Source: CAVSIS01 sp963814875
Lineage (GTDB): Bacteria > Acidobacteriota > Thermoanaerobaculia > Thermoanaerobaculales > Sulfomarinibacteraceae
Assembly (NCBI GenBank): GCA_963814875.1
Contig: CAWFFJ010000022.1
Span: forward strand, 1-64,000
Length of the DNA stretch: 64,000 nucleotides
Direction: 5' to 3'
Each line of letters starts with the position of its first letter. Position 1 is the first letter of the stretch. This document shows, piece after piece, positions 28,383 through 38,300 of this stretch. The position numbers were made by a program, and so were the translations under genes. The notes under the pieces were generated by a model. That model was not told where the DNA came from, did not search any database, and was given only the letters and a program-made list of their open reading frames with translations.

Positions 28383-28408
28383 ACGGGGCGCCCGGTCGGG
28401 CGCCCCGT
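28383..28408 (-). terminator. Rho-independent terminator of citrate synthase
   Basis: A 12-base perfect stem (ACGGGGCGCCCG / CGGGCGCCCCGT) lies about 33 bases after the citrate synthase stop. On the minus strand it runs directly into a TTTTT tract, the classic intrinsic terminator layout. Confidence 0.85.
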
Positions 28409-28440
28409 GAAAGAAACCTCCTCCGTTCCCCGCGGACTCG

Positions 28441-29745
28441 CTACTTCTTTGCGGCTGCTTCCTCGAGCATCGCCGTGGTCAGGGACTTGGGCCGCTCGAG
28501 CGGGTAGCCGAGGGCACGGTCCCAGGTGATGTTCGTGAGCACGCCGATAGCGCGGCCAATGCCGAACAGGACGGTGTAGAAGTCCCACTCGGTGAGGCCG
28601 TAGTACCACTGGATGACGCCGGACTGCGCGTCGACGTTGGGCCACGGGTTCTTGGCCTTGCCCTGCTCCTGGAGCACGCCCGGGGCGACCTTGTAGATCA
28701 TCGAGATGACCTTGAACAGCGGGTAGTCGGGCAGGTTCTTGAGGCAGAACTCACGCTGCGAGGCGTAGCGCGGATCGGTCTTGCGCAGCACCGCGTGGCC
28801 GTAGCCCGGGATCACCTGGCCGCTGTTGAGGGTGTCCCACAGCGCCTTCTTGATGACCTCTTCGGTCGGCTCCTGGCCGCCGAGCGAGTCCATGAACTTC
28901 ATCGTCCAGCTCAGGACCTCCTGGTTGGCGAGGCCGTGGAGCGGACCGGCGAGGCCGTTGATGCCTGCGGACAGCGAGTAGTAGGCGTCCGACAGCGCCG
29001 ACGCCACCAGGTGGGTGGTGTGGGCGGAGACGTTGCCCGACTCGTGGTCGGAGTGGAGGATGAAGTACATCCGGGCGACGTCGTCGTAGGGCTCCGGGAT
29101 GCCCATCATGTGCGCGAAGTTGCCGCCCATGTCGAGCTTGGGGTCGGCCGGGATGTGGACGTCGGCCTTGTACTTCATGCGGTAGATGTACGCGGCCAGC
29201 GTCGGGAGCTTGGGCAGCAGGTCGAGGACGTCCTCGAACATCGGCTCCCAGTACTCCATCTTGTTCATGCCCTCGTTGTAGCGCTTGACGAACTTCGACT
29301 CGCGCTGCATGGCGAGGATGCCGGCCGAGAACATGGTCATCGGATGGGTGTCGCGCGGCATCGCGCGCAGGATGTCGATCACGTAATGCGGCAGCTCGCG
29401 CCGCTTCTTGAACTCGGCGGCGACCTCGAGGGTCTGCTCCATCGTCGGAACGTCGCCGGTCATCAGGAAGTAGAAGAAACCCTCGACGAACGGGTACTCT
29501 CTGCCAGGAACCTTGGGCAGGGCCTCGAAGGTCTCGGGGATGGTCTTGCCGCGGAAGCGGATCCCCTCGAACGGGTCGAGGTAGGAAACGTCCGTCACCA
29601 GGCAACGTACGCCACGGGCGCCGCCGATCGCCTGCGCGATGGTGACCTCGCCCAGCTTCACGTCGCCGTGCTCCTTGAGCAGCTTGGTCGTACGGGGCCG
29701 ATGCTCGTCGATCTTCTTCGCCAGGGCCGCCTTCAAGCTCATCAT
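28441..29745 (-). CDS. gltA: Citrate synthase, mitochondrial-like type
   Basis: A 434-residue citrate synthase that condenses acetyl-CoA with oxaloacetate in the TCA cycle. It resembles the mitochondrial enzyme far more than the usual bacterial GltA. Diagnostic segments are HSDHESGNVSAHTTHLV, NGLAGPLHGLANQEVL and PGYGHAVLRKTDPRY, carrying the active-site His residues, plus QGKAKNPWPNVDAQSG with the active-site Asp, and LGYPLERPKS near the end. This type is known from Geobacteraceae and some other bacteria. AAGGAGG stands five bases before the ATG. The gene has its own sigma-70-like promoter and a rho-independent terminator, so it is a single-gene unit. Confidence 0.96.
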   Translation of the reverse strand: MMSLKAALAKKIDEHRPRTTKLLKEHGDVKLGEVTIAQAIGGARGVRCLVTDVSYLDPFEGIRFRGKTIPETFEALPKVPGREYPFVEGFFYFLMTGDVPTMEQTLEVAAEFKKRRELPHYVIDILRAMPRDTHPMTMFSAGILAMQRESKFVKRYNEGMNKMEYWEPMFEDVLDLLPKLPTLAAYIYRMKYKADVHIPADPKLDMGGNFAHMMGIPEPYDDVARMYFILHSDHESGNVSAHTTHLVASALSDAYYSLSAGINGLAGPLHGLANQEVLSWTMKFMDSLGGQEPTEEVIKKALWDTLNSGQVIPGYGHAVLRKTDPRYASQREFCLKNLPDYPLFKVISMIYKVAPGVLQEQGKAKNPWPNVDAQSGVIQWYYGLTEWDFYTVLFGIGRAIGVLTNITWDRALGYPLERPKSLTTAMLEEAAAKK

Positions 29746-29842
29746 GCTCGCCTCCTTGAGTCCTGCGGTCGAAACGGGTCATGCCTGCCCGCGACGAGCG
29801 ACATCCCCGTCCGCCTGCTTGATGATCGTTGGAACGACGTAA

Positions 29843-29860
29843 CCGTGCAGGTTTGCACGG
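29843..29860 (-). promoter_or_regulatory. Inverted repeat at the citrate synthase transcription start
   Basis: CCGTGCA-AACC-TGCACGG (minus strand) begins about six bases after the -10 hexamer, so it lies at the predicted +1. It could be an operator that blocks initiation or a hairpin protecting the mRNA 5' end. Confidence 0.5.
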
Positions 29861-29866
29861 CAGAGG

Positions 29867-29895
29867 ATTATACGGCTTGTGAAGAAGAGATACAA
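29867..29895 (-). promoter_or_regulatory. Sigma-70-type promoter of citrate synthase
   Basis: On the minus strand TTGTAT and TATAAT are separated by exactly 17 bases. The -10 matches the consensus perfectly. The predicted start lies about 115 bases before the citrate synthase ATG and just downstream of the plsC stop. Confidence 0.8.
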
Positions 29896-29905
29896 GCGCC
29901 TCGCG

Positions 29906-30667
29906 TCACTCAATGTTCGAGGCATTCCGGGGGCTCGCCTCCGGAGTGCGGACGCGATCACCTCGCGCGCCAGTCGCACTCAGCCGTTCGGCCTCTCCGG
30001 CTGCGGTCGGATCGACCGGGATCGGCGGGTGGAGGGTCATCACCGCCCGTCCCGGGCGGATGTCGAGGGTGTCCGGCGGCAACACGTCCCGGGTGCCGGA
30101 GATCGTCACCGGCAGGATCGGCAGCCCGAGGTCGATCGCCATGCGGAAGGCGCCCTTCTTGAACTGCCGCATGACGACTTCGCGGCTGCGGGTGCCCTCG
30201 GGGAAGAACAGCACCGAGGTCCCGTCGACGATCCGGCGCTTCGCCTCCTCGATGGCGCGCATTGCCTCCTCGTGATTGAACCGGTTGATGTAGATGTGGC
30301 CGAGCCGCGCACACGCGATCCCGAGCCCCGGGACCTTGCGCAGCTCCTGCTTCATCACCCACTTGAAGTCGACGTCGAGCCAGCCGTAGAGGACGAACAC
30401 GTCGTAGTGGCTCTGGTGGTTGCTGACGATCACGTAGGACTGCTGCGGATCGACATGCTCGCGGCCCCGGACCTCGACCCGCATCGGCGTGAGGAAGGCG
30501 TTGAGCCGCGCCCAGGACACCCCGCACAGCCGGCTCACCGTGCGCGGCTTGAAGAAGAACACGAGGATCGCCGTGAGAAAGCCGATCACCAGCGTCATGA
30601 CGAACATGACTGGAAGCAGCACGAGCACCCGGTAAAGGCGGTACGGGATTCCGATCTTCCTCGCCAC
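29906..30667 (-). CDS. plsC: 1-acyl-sn-glycerol-3-phosphate acyltransferase (PlsC family)
   Basis: A 253-residue membrane-bound acyltransferase of phospholipid synthesis. It has a hydrophobic N-terminal segment (VLVLLPVMFVMTLVIGFLTAILVFFF), the NHxxxxD catalytic motif NHQSHYD near residue 83, the glycerol-phosphate-binding motif FFPEGTRS near residue 153 and a later PVTISGTRDVLP. GTG 30667 is chosen; an AGGAGG lies 11 bases upstream, slightly far, but no better in-frame start exists. The C-terminal 35 residues are charged and unconserved-looking. The decayed methyltransferase frame runs into its 5' end. Confidence 0.88.
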   Translation of the reverse strand: MARKIGIPYRLYRVLVLLPVMFVMTLVIGFLTAILVFFFKPRTVSRLCGVSWARLNAFLTPMRVEVRGREHVDPQQSYVIVSNHQSHYDVFVLYGWLDVDFKWVMKQELRKVPGLGIACARLGHIYINRFNHEEAMRAIEEAKRRIVDGTSVLFFPEGTRSREVVMRQFKKGAFRMAIDLGLPILPVTISGTRDVLPPDTLDIRPGRAVMTLHPPIPVDPTAAGEAERLSATGARGDRVRTPEASPRNASNIE

Positions 30668-31571
30668 TCGTTCTGGTTCCTCCTGCGCAGATGACGGTGG
30701 AGTGCCCCGACGGGCGCCGCGGCGTGAGTGTAGCGCGGCGGGCACGAGGCGGTCGAGACGCACCGCGGCAGGGCTCGAGTCGCGTGGAAGGAAGTGCAAA
30801 GTTGATCACCGATCTCAGGGCCGCGGTGACCTCCGGCTTCGGTGACGGCGAAACGGTCGGGGCGGGAGGTCACCCGGAGTTCGAGGCGATCAGGTTTGCG
30901 GCCGGTCATGGCTTGCAGCGGTTGGGAGTGAGGGCAGGACCTTCCCCTACGGCAAACCCAGACCTTGGAGTGGCCGGTCGGCGTGAGGAGCTTCTCGACG
31001 TGATCGAAGTGGGCGCGGAGGACCTCCTGCTCGTGCTTCAGGATCGAGATGGCCCTGCCGGCGCCCATGGACAGCAAGCGGAGATAGAAGAGCGCCCGCA
31101 GGACCGGCTTCGAGGGCACGTCGTGCTCCATCATAAAGAACACGCCGTCCGGCTTGAGAACACGTCGTACCTCGAGCAGCGCAAGCCTCTGCGTCTCCCC
31201 CTTCAGCTCGTAGAAGGCGTGCGAGCAGGTGACCGCGTCGAAGCTGCACGCCGCAAAGGGCATGGCGCCCGCGTCGGTCTCCACCAGGACGATGTTGGCG
31301 ACCATCTTCGTCTTTGCCCTGGCCGCGTTCAGCATGCCGCGGGAGAAGTCTGCCCCCGCCACGAGTCCTCGGGGGCCGGTTCTCTGTCGAGGTTGGACAG
31401 GAGAGAGCCCGTGCCGGTGCAGATGTCCAGGATGGCGGAACCCTCGGAAACGACGACGTGTTCGGCCAGGAAGGCACGGGCCGCGCCCCGGCGGTCGGAG
31501 GAGTGAACGGCGACGAACCTGTCGTAGAAGCTCGAGAACCAGTCGTAGTAGGCGCGCCGGAAGTTCCTCAT
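30595..31571 (-). pseudogene. Class I SAM methyltransferase, frameshifted
   Basis: The N-terminal part (from MRNFRRAYYDWFSSFYDRF through AILDICTGTGSLLSNLDRE) is in one frame and the rest (GLVAGADFSRGMLNAARAK onwards) is in another; the break lies near 31380 and fits loss of one base. Together they form a UbiE/COQ5-like methyltransferase with the SAM-binding motif DICTGTGS and the later FDAVTCSHAFYEL. The recognisable domain ends near 30943 (TGHSKVWVCRRG), yet the frame stays open to 30595, inside plsC, as if the natural stop were also lost. GAGGAG precedes the ATG at 31571. Either a real pseudogene or a sequence error; the 3' run-on favours decay. Confidence 0.7.
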
Positions 31572-31741
31572 CGGGGATCTCCTCAGCCAGGAACCATTGT
31601 ATCGTCGAGCGCCGGTCCGGCGAGAGGGCGGATACCAGCGCGCCGCCGAGCGCTGTGGGAGACCGCCTTGGTGCCAGGCTCGAAGAAGCTGGGAAGTTGA
31701 TCCTCGAGTCCCCAACGCCCCAAAAACACAGGCCTCACCCA

Positions 31742-31764
31742 CGTCTCGCGTCTCGCGTCTTACG
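31742..31764. repeat. Short imperfect tandem repeat
   Basis: GTCTCGC is repeated and followed by GTCTTAC directly downstream of the NicO-like gene's stop. It is a degenerate seven-base tandem repeat of a kind often seen in intergenic DNA. Confidence 0.4.
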
Positions 31765-31766
31765 TT

Positions 31767-32492
31767 TCAAAGCCCGAGGAACAGAATCGCGAGCCCGGAG
31801 GCGGCGATCACGGCGCCGGCGAGGGTGTGGGACCAGCGCTCGAGGGGGCCGAGCGGGAGCATCCGGATCCCGGCGAGGGCGGCGGCAGTGACCGCGACCA
31901 TGGTGGCGATGGTGACCACGCCGAAGACGATCGCCGTGGTCGCCGCGAGGCCCCACGCTCCGCGGCTGGCGGGAACCACAAACAGCGGAATCAGCGGCTC
32001 ACACGGTCCGAGCACGAAGATCACGAACAGGGCCCAGAACGTGGTCGCGGCGCGCCGGTCGTGCGCGACCTCGTCGGCGGACGGCGACGGATGGTGATGG
32101 TCGTCGGCTCCGTGGGTGTGCAGGTGGACGTGCCCGTGGTGGTGGTGCGGCTCGAGGCCCTTGGCATGGCGCAGCGCGTGCCGGGCTCCCCACAGCGCAT
32201 ACGCGACGCCAAAGGCAACCAACGCCCAGGCGGCGAGGCCGCCGCGCCCGCCCTCGACCCCCTCGATCCTGCCTACCGCGAGCCCGGCCAGCACCCCGAG
32301 CCCGCCGAGCACCACCGACGAGGCGACGTGCCCGACCCCGCACACCGAGGTAATGACCAACGTCCGAGTGGTCGACCAACCGCGTGCGCGCGCCAACATC
32401 ACGAACGGGAGGTAGTGGTCAGGACCCAGCAGAGTGTGGACGAGCGCGACGCCCGCCGCCGCGGTGAGCAGGCTCCAGCCGAGAACGTTCAC
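31767..32492 (-). CDS. NicO/RcnA-like metal transporter family membrane protein
   Basis: A 241-residue membrane protein with six likely helices. The first helix carries HTLLGPDHYLPF, a His/Asp motif of the nickel-cobalt exporter and urease-accessory (UreH/NicO) group. A central His-rich loop (HHHHGHVHLHTHG) suits metal sensing or capture. A later GPCEPLIPLF matches the conserved Gly-Pro-Cys-Glu element of related proteins. Nickel, cobalt or another transition metal is the likely substrate; which one, and in which direction, cannot be told. GTG 32492 is used because GGAGG stands four bases before it; an ATG ten codons earlier is possible. Confidence 0.78.
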   Translation of the reverse strand: MNVLGWSLLTAAAGVALVHTLLGPDHYLPFVMLARARGWSTTRTLVITSVCGVGHVASSVVLGGLGVLAGLAVGRIEGVEGGRGGLAAWALVAFGVAYALWGARHALRHAKGLEPHHHHGHVHLHTHGADDHHHPSPSADEVAHDRRAATTFWALFVIFVLGPCEPLIPLFVVPASRGAWGLAATTAIVFGVVTIATMVAVTAAALAGIRMLPLGPLERWSHTLAGAVIAASGLAILFLGL

Positions 32493-32631
32493 TCCCCCTC
32501 CATCCTGGCCTGCATTTCTCACCAGCTCCCTACTGCGGGCACCGATCCACCAGCCATCGCGGGCGCCCTCGCGACGTGACCTGAAGAGAAGTGCGGGGCC
32601 GCCGCCAGCCTACGCTCCGCGCCCCACCCTG

Positions 32632-34450
32632 TCACGCCGGTTCGGCACCGCCGCGGGAGGGCTCGTCGCCGGTCATGGGTGCGGCCTCGGGGGTGAAAAC
32701 CCGAACAGGGCGGGAGAAGCCCTTGATCGGGTGCTCGCCGAGATCGCGCACCGGAAGCTCCGCGGGCAGTTGCTCTGCCGTGGCCTCGTCGAGGAGGATC
32801 CGCGTGCCCAGCGGCTTATTGAGCGCCTCGAGCCGCGCGGCGAGGTTGACCGCCTCGCCGATCGCGGTGAAGGTCTTGCGTGCACTGCCGCCGACGGTGC
32901 CGATCACCACCTCGCCGGAGGCGAGGCCGACGCGGGTGTGCAGGGCCGGCATCCCCTGCCGCTCCCACTCCAGGTTGGCCCGCTCGACGCGCTCCTGAAT
33001 CGCGATCGCGGCGGTCGCAGCTCGCGCGGCGTGGTCGGGCTGCGCCACTGGGAAGCCGAACACCGCCAGCAACGCGTCGCCGACGTACTTGTCGTGCATG
33101 CCTCCGGCGTCGATCACTGCGCCGGTGAGGATTTCAAAGTACGCGTTGAGGTGGCCGACGAGCGCCTCCGGCGGGAGCTGCTCCGTGATCGGGGTGAAGC
33201 CCTCGATGTCGGACTCGAGGATCGTGACCGTGTGGCGTCCGCCGGTGAGGTTGACAGCGGTCGGGTTGTCCAGCAGCCACGCCACCACGGAAGGGTCGAC
33301 ATAGGACTCGAAAAGACCGCGGATCTCCCGCCGACGCGAGCGCTCGAGCAGGTAGTTCACGAACGCCACCGACGGGAAGCTCGCGGCGAGGACCCCCATC
33401 GGCACGACCGCCGGGACGACCTCACCGGCGAGGAAGCGCTCGACCGTCCACGCCCCCCAACCGGCGAGTGCGCACGCCTGCAGGGCGAGCGCCCACCACG
33501 GACGGTCGGCGCCGATCAACCACGCGATCGCGAGCACGACGAGCCCGAGCATCAGCCACGCAGTCTTCGGGCTCGTCTCCACCAGGCGATCTCCGCGCAG
33601 GATTGCGCCGGCGACGGTGGCGTGGATCTCGACCCCCGGCGAGTCCGGCAGGTTCACCCGGTGGAACGGCGTCGGGTAGGTGTCGTGGCTGGCCGCGAAG
33701 GTCGCCCCGACGAAGCAGATCCTGCCCGCGATGAGCTCGGCCGGAACCTCGCCTGCGAGCACGTCGCCGAGCGAGACAGTCGGGAACGTGCCGGCGCCGC
33801 CTCGGTACGGAATCAGGTGGAGCGCGCTCCTCCTGCCAGTCCGGCGGGAGGTAGCCGGCGTAGGCCTCGACCGCGGCGGCGGCGAAGCACGGCCGCCCGG
33901 AGCGAGCAGGCGCGATGCGGCGGATCCGTCCGTCGCGCTCGTCAGGGAGGTTGATGAACCCCGTACCCGCGACCGCATCGCGGATCGCTGAGATCGGCGG
34001 CTCGGGCACCCGCCCATCCCGCAGCTGCTCAGCCCAGACGATGTTGCCGGCCCGCCGCGCCACCTCGGCGAGGCGCGCGTCCTGGTCCGGAGGGTCGCAC
34101 TCACGCGTCGGCTCCGAGTACAGGAAGTCGAACGCGATCACCGCGGCGCCCGCCCCGTTCAGCCGCTCGATCAGCTTCGCCCACACCAGCGGCGGGAAAG
34201 GGTACTTCAGGCCGAGGCGCGCGAACGACGCCTCATCGACGCCGATCAGGACGATCTCGGGGTCGGGGGCGAGCTCGCCGCGAGCGCGAAACCGGAGGTC
34301 GATCGAACGGGCCTCGAGCAGCGCGACCAGCGCCGTCTGCGACGCCGCCCAACCCGCCGCGAGCAGCACCATGGTTGCCGCGACCGCGAGACCCGCGGCA
34401 CGCCGCCGACGAGCCCGTCGAGCGGCGGATGGCGCGTTCGCACCTGCCAC
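32632..34450 (-). pseudogene. CHASE2-domain adenylate cyclase, single frameshift
   Basis: The product would be about 605 residues. Part one (34450 to about 33829) has an N-terminal membrane segment and a CHASE2 sensor domain (IVLIGVDEASFARLG, FDFLYSEP). Part two continues the CHASE2 end (ICFVGATFAASHDTYPTP), three membrane helices and a class III cyclase domain. The cyclase residues are intact: SDIEGFT and KYVGDALLAVFG for metal, and GEAVNLAARLE for the transition state. One extra G in GGAGGAG near 33829 would restore WQESALHLIP. It could be a sequence error rather than true decay, since everything else is intact. GTG 34450 follows the FecR gene stop directly, with GGAGG in front. Confidence 0.8.
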
Positions 34451-35378
34451 CTAGGAGCCTCCGGCGCCCTCGAAAGCGATCGCCGCGCGGCCGGGATCGA
34501 GACCGATCGCGGCCCACAGCACACGTCGCTGCTCCTCAAGCGAGCGGTCGTCGGGCTCCTCGGCGAGGAGGTGTCCGAGCAATCCCGCCGCCTCGAGATA
34601 GAGCTCAGCGTCCCGGCACACCTGGTAGCGCAGGTAGGTCGCCGAGCTGTCGCCGCTGGCGGTCTCGAGCCCGGCGGCTGAGATCTCCGACTCCGCCGCT
34701 GCGACCCGGCGCCCGGTGTCGCCGTCGAGGACCGCGAAGCTGCCGCTGCCCAGCGAGGCGAGCGAGTCCGGGGAGCGCCCGTCGCGGACCTCCCAGACGT
34801 ACCCGGCGCCCGGCTCGAGCTTTCCCGCCTCGATCTCGAGGGCGGTCCCCTCCACCCGCGCCTCGAGCACGGAACCGGACGGGCCGAGGACGCGCACGGC
34901 GTAGCTGGACACCCCTGGCGCCGGCTCCCAGACCAGACGCACCGGACCGGATCTGACCCGAGTGCGGCGCGGCGCTACGGCGAGGTTCCGGCCCTCCTCC
35001 CGGAGCCCGCCGAGGTGCTTGAGGAGCGGCTCCTCGTCGCCGCGGGCGGCGAGGGTTCGGGTCAGGTTGTGCGCGACCTCGCCGAGCGACGGACCGGGGC
35101 GCCGAGCAGCCGGCTCGAGCACGCGCCGAGCAGCGGACGGAACCACCATCAGGCCGCCGTCACTGAGCAGGAAGGTGGCGCGGCCGTCCGCTCCGGTCGA
35201 GACCTCCGCACCCGCGTCGAGCACGGCGCCGCGCTCGAGCGCGACCGGGGTCTCTCCTGCACGCGTTGCCACGCTCACCGCGCCGCGCACGAACGTCGCC
35301 TGCGCCCAGAAGTCGGGTTCGGGCCGCACCCGCGGCGGCCGCCGTCAGGATCATCAATGCCACCACCATCGCGCACAT
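34451..35378 (-). pseudogene. FecR-like periplasmic domain protein, frameshift in signal peptide
   Basis: The main frame (35329 onward) gives 292 residues with a FecR-type beta domain (FVRGAVSVATRAGETPVALERGAVLDAGAEVSTG) and a second beta-sandwich (VRLVWEPAPGVSSYAVRVLGPSG). It lacks an export signal and starts at a weak GTG. In the adjacent frame, an ATG at 35378 with a GGGGGG ribosome binding site encodes a perfect signal peptide (MVVALMILTAAAAGAA) and meets the FecR frame at 35321 if one C is skipped. The real gene is therefore probably 34451-35378 with a one-base insertion, real or artefactual. It lies ten bases after the CHAT gene and abuts the cyclase gene. Confidence 0.75.
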
Positions 35379-35388
35379 CGCGTCCCCC

Positions 35389-38300
35389 CTACTTCCAGTC
35401 GCCGACCACCTGAAACGCCGCCCAGTGGAACGGGTGCCGGTCGTCTGGGTCATCACCGCTATGGATCATCTCGAGCTGCGCCGCGCGCAAGGAGTCCGCT
35501 ACCGAACCGCCGCCGCGCAGCGCCCGGTAGAAGCCAGCCATCAGCCGCGCGGTCGACCGGTCGGCCACGCTCCACAGGGAGGCCACCACCGAGCTCGCGC
35601 CCGCGTACTGGAACGCCCGGCTCAGGCCCACCAGACCTTCCCCTCCGAGCTCGCGGCCGAGCCCGGTCTGGCACGCGGAGAGGGTCACGACCTCGGCGTC
35701 GAGCCGCATGCTCTCGAAGATCTCCCACGCCTGCAGCAGTCCGTTGTCCGCTCCCGGCGTGGGCCGATCCGGGATCGCGAGCGCGAGCCCCGAGTCGAGC
35801 GGGAAGTCCTCGTCGAGCAGGCCGTGGCAGGCGAAGTGCAGCACAACGGCGGAGGCGCCCTCCCCTCGCGCGCGTTCCTCGGTGGCGGCAGCGCCGACGA
35901 ACACTTCCGCGCGGTCGCCCCAGAGCTCGGCGAGCTCGCCGACCTCGGCCCTCGTGGCGGGCAGGGGCTCCAGCGCCAGACCCCGCCCGACGACCGAGCG
36001 CACCGCGACATCGCCCTCGTCCCCGGTCAGCGCCTGGGCGCTCGGGTAGGCGGGGTCGCCGAAGCCGACCACATGCCACCCGGCGCGGTCGTCGATTCCC
36101 GTCGGGCGCCGTCGCACAAGCTCGTCGAGCACCGTCACCGACAGAGCGACGGCCAGAGGACGGCGCTCGACCAGGAAGTGCGGACGACCGCCGGCATCCA
36201 CCGTCGCCAGGGCCGCGAACGGCAGCGCATGGAGGGGGCCGTCGGGAATCAGGACGATCCGTTCGGCGGCCTCGACCTCGGCCGCCGCGGGTGCGATCAG
36301 GAGATCGTACAGCCGGGTCGCCGGACCGAGGTACGCGGTCAGCGCGAAGCCCTCTCGCCCCCCGGCGACGATCGCCGTGCGCAGATCGCGTACCGCGGCG
36401 CGGAGGTCGGCCTCGCCCACGGCCACAGGGTGCACCGTGAGCCCGCCGTCACGGCTGAGGCTGAACAGGGTCGACGTGTCGCGGCCGACACTGAAGGCAA
36501 GCACCAGCGTGCCCGGCTCGAGCGAGCGCCTCGCCCCCTCGGCGTCGAGCGGGCGGGGGTCCTGGAGTGAGGCCAGCCGAGGCGAGGCGTTCCGGATCTC
36601 CTCGGCGACGGCTTCGCGCTCGCGACGCAGCTCGCCGAGCCGAGCGAGGCTGTCCTCGACCGCCTGCGCGTCGGTTGCCGGATCGAGCTCCCCGAGCCGC
36701 TTCTGGACCGCGTCGTACTCCCAGGCCACCCGCTTGCGCCGGCGCTCGAGCTCGTCGGGGACGTCCCCGGAGAAGACCAGGTCGCGCTCGGCGAGCGTGG
36801 CCAGGAAGAGCTGGCCGCGGGAGCGCTCGAAGGTGTCGAACGCCGCGTCGGGCCGACCGAGCTCGAGCTGCACTTCGATCAACTCGCGGTAGAGCTCGAC
36901 GAAGTGCGCGCGAAAGCCGGCGCGGGCCTCCTCGCTGCCGCCGAGCCGCCCGCCCTGGGCCTCCAGCGCCGCCACCGCACGCTCGAGCCGGTCGAGGGCC
37001 TCGGACGTCCTGCCGGCGCGCCTCGACACCTGCGCCAGCCGATGCAGGGTCACGGCTTCCTCGGCGCTTCCCGGCGTGAGACGGCTGCGGATCGCCAGAG
37101 CGCGGCCGAGGAAGCTCTCGGCAGCCTCCAGGTCGCCGCCTTCGAGAGTCGCGTCGCCGAGGCTGTACAGGCTCGCCGCTACGAACAGGCTGTCCGGAGA
37201 GGTGCGCTGGCGCAGTTCCAAGGACCGCCGGTATAGCGCCGTGGCCGCTTCGAGGTCGCCGCGCTTCTGGGCGATCGCGCCGAGGTTGATCAGGTTGCCG
37301 GCGATCTCGGCACTGTCCGGCATGATCTTCTCGCGGATCTCAAGCGACTGCCGGTAGAGCGCCTCGGCGCGGTCGAGGTCGCCCCGGTCGAGGGCGACGT
37401 CGCCGAGGGTGGCGACGATCATCGCACTGGTCTGGTTCTCCGGGGCGATCCGGTCGAGCATCGCCCGCGACTCGTCGAGCAGGGACTCGGCATCGTCGAG
37501 GTCCTTACGCCGCCACGAGACCAGGCCGAGGTTGAGCAGCGCCGTCGCGACGTCCTGGCTTTCCGGCGTCCGCTCGCGCCAGATCTCGAGCGCCTTACGC
37601 AAGTCGGCCTCTGCGAGCGCGAGGTCGCCGCGCTGCTCGGCGACCTGCCCGAGGTTGTTGAGGTTGGCGGCGACGTCGATGCTGCGCGGGTCGATCGCCT
37701 CGCAGATCGCGAGCGACTCCTTGAACCGCTCCTCGGCGCGATCGAGGTCGCCGCGCTCCCAGACCACCGCTCCGAGGTTCATGAGCGTGATCGCGTGGCT
37801 GTCGGTGTTCGGCTCGAGCCGCTCGGTCAGGGCCAGGTCCTGCCCGTAGTAGCGTTCGGCCGCGTCCCAGTCGCCGCGCTCCTTGGCGACCAGTCCGAGG
37901 TTGTTGTAGCTCGCCGCCAGTCGGGTGCTATTCGGAACCAGCCGTTCCCGAATCTCGAGGGTCCGGTCGAGCAAGGGCTGCGCATCGTCGAACCGCCCGG
38001 CGTAAACCGCCACCAGACCGAGGTTGTTGAGCGACTCCGCAAGCGCCAGCGAGCCCGGTGCAAGCCGCTCGCGTGCCGCCACCGCCCGCTGCAGCACCTC
38101 CGCGGCGCCGTCGAGGTCACCGAGCACCAGCATCATGGTGCCAACGTCGTGGACCCCGGCGGCAACCTCGAGCGTGCCCGGCAGGTGTGCCTCGCGTAGC
38201 GCGAGGGCCTCCTGGTGGACATCGAGCGCCCGCTCGTACTCGCCTGCCCTGTAGAGGGTCCGGCCCCACTCGTCGCGAACGGCGAGGCGCGCTGCCACGC

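Noticed and set aside
35329..35331. GTG as the true start of the FecR-like gene.
   Set aside because: It has no ribosome binding site and gives no signal peptide; the adjacent frame supplies both, so a frameshift is the better explanation.
37000..38200. A tandem DNA repeat of about 126 bases.
   Set aside because: It is simply the coding sequence of the TPR units in the CHAT protein, not an independent repeat.
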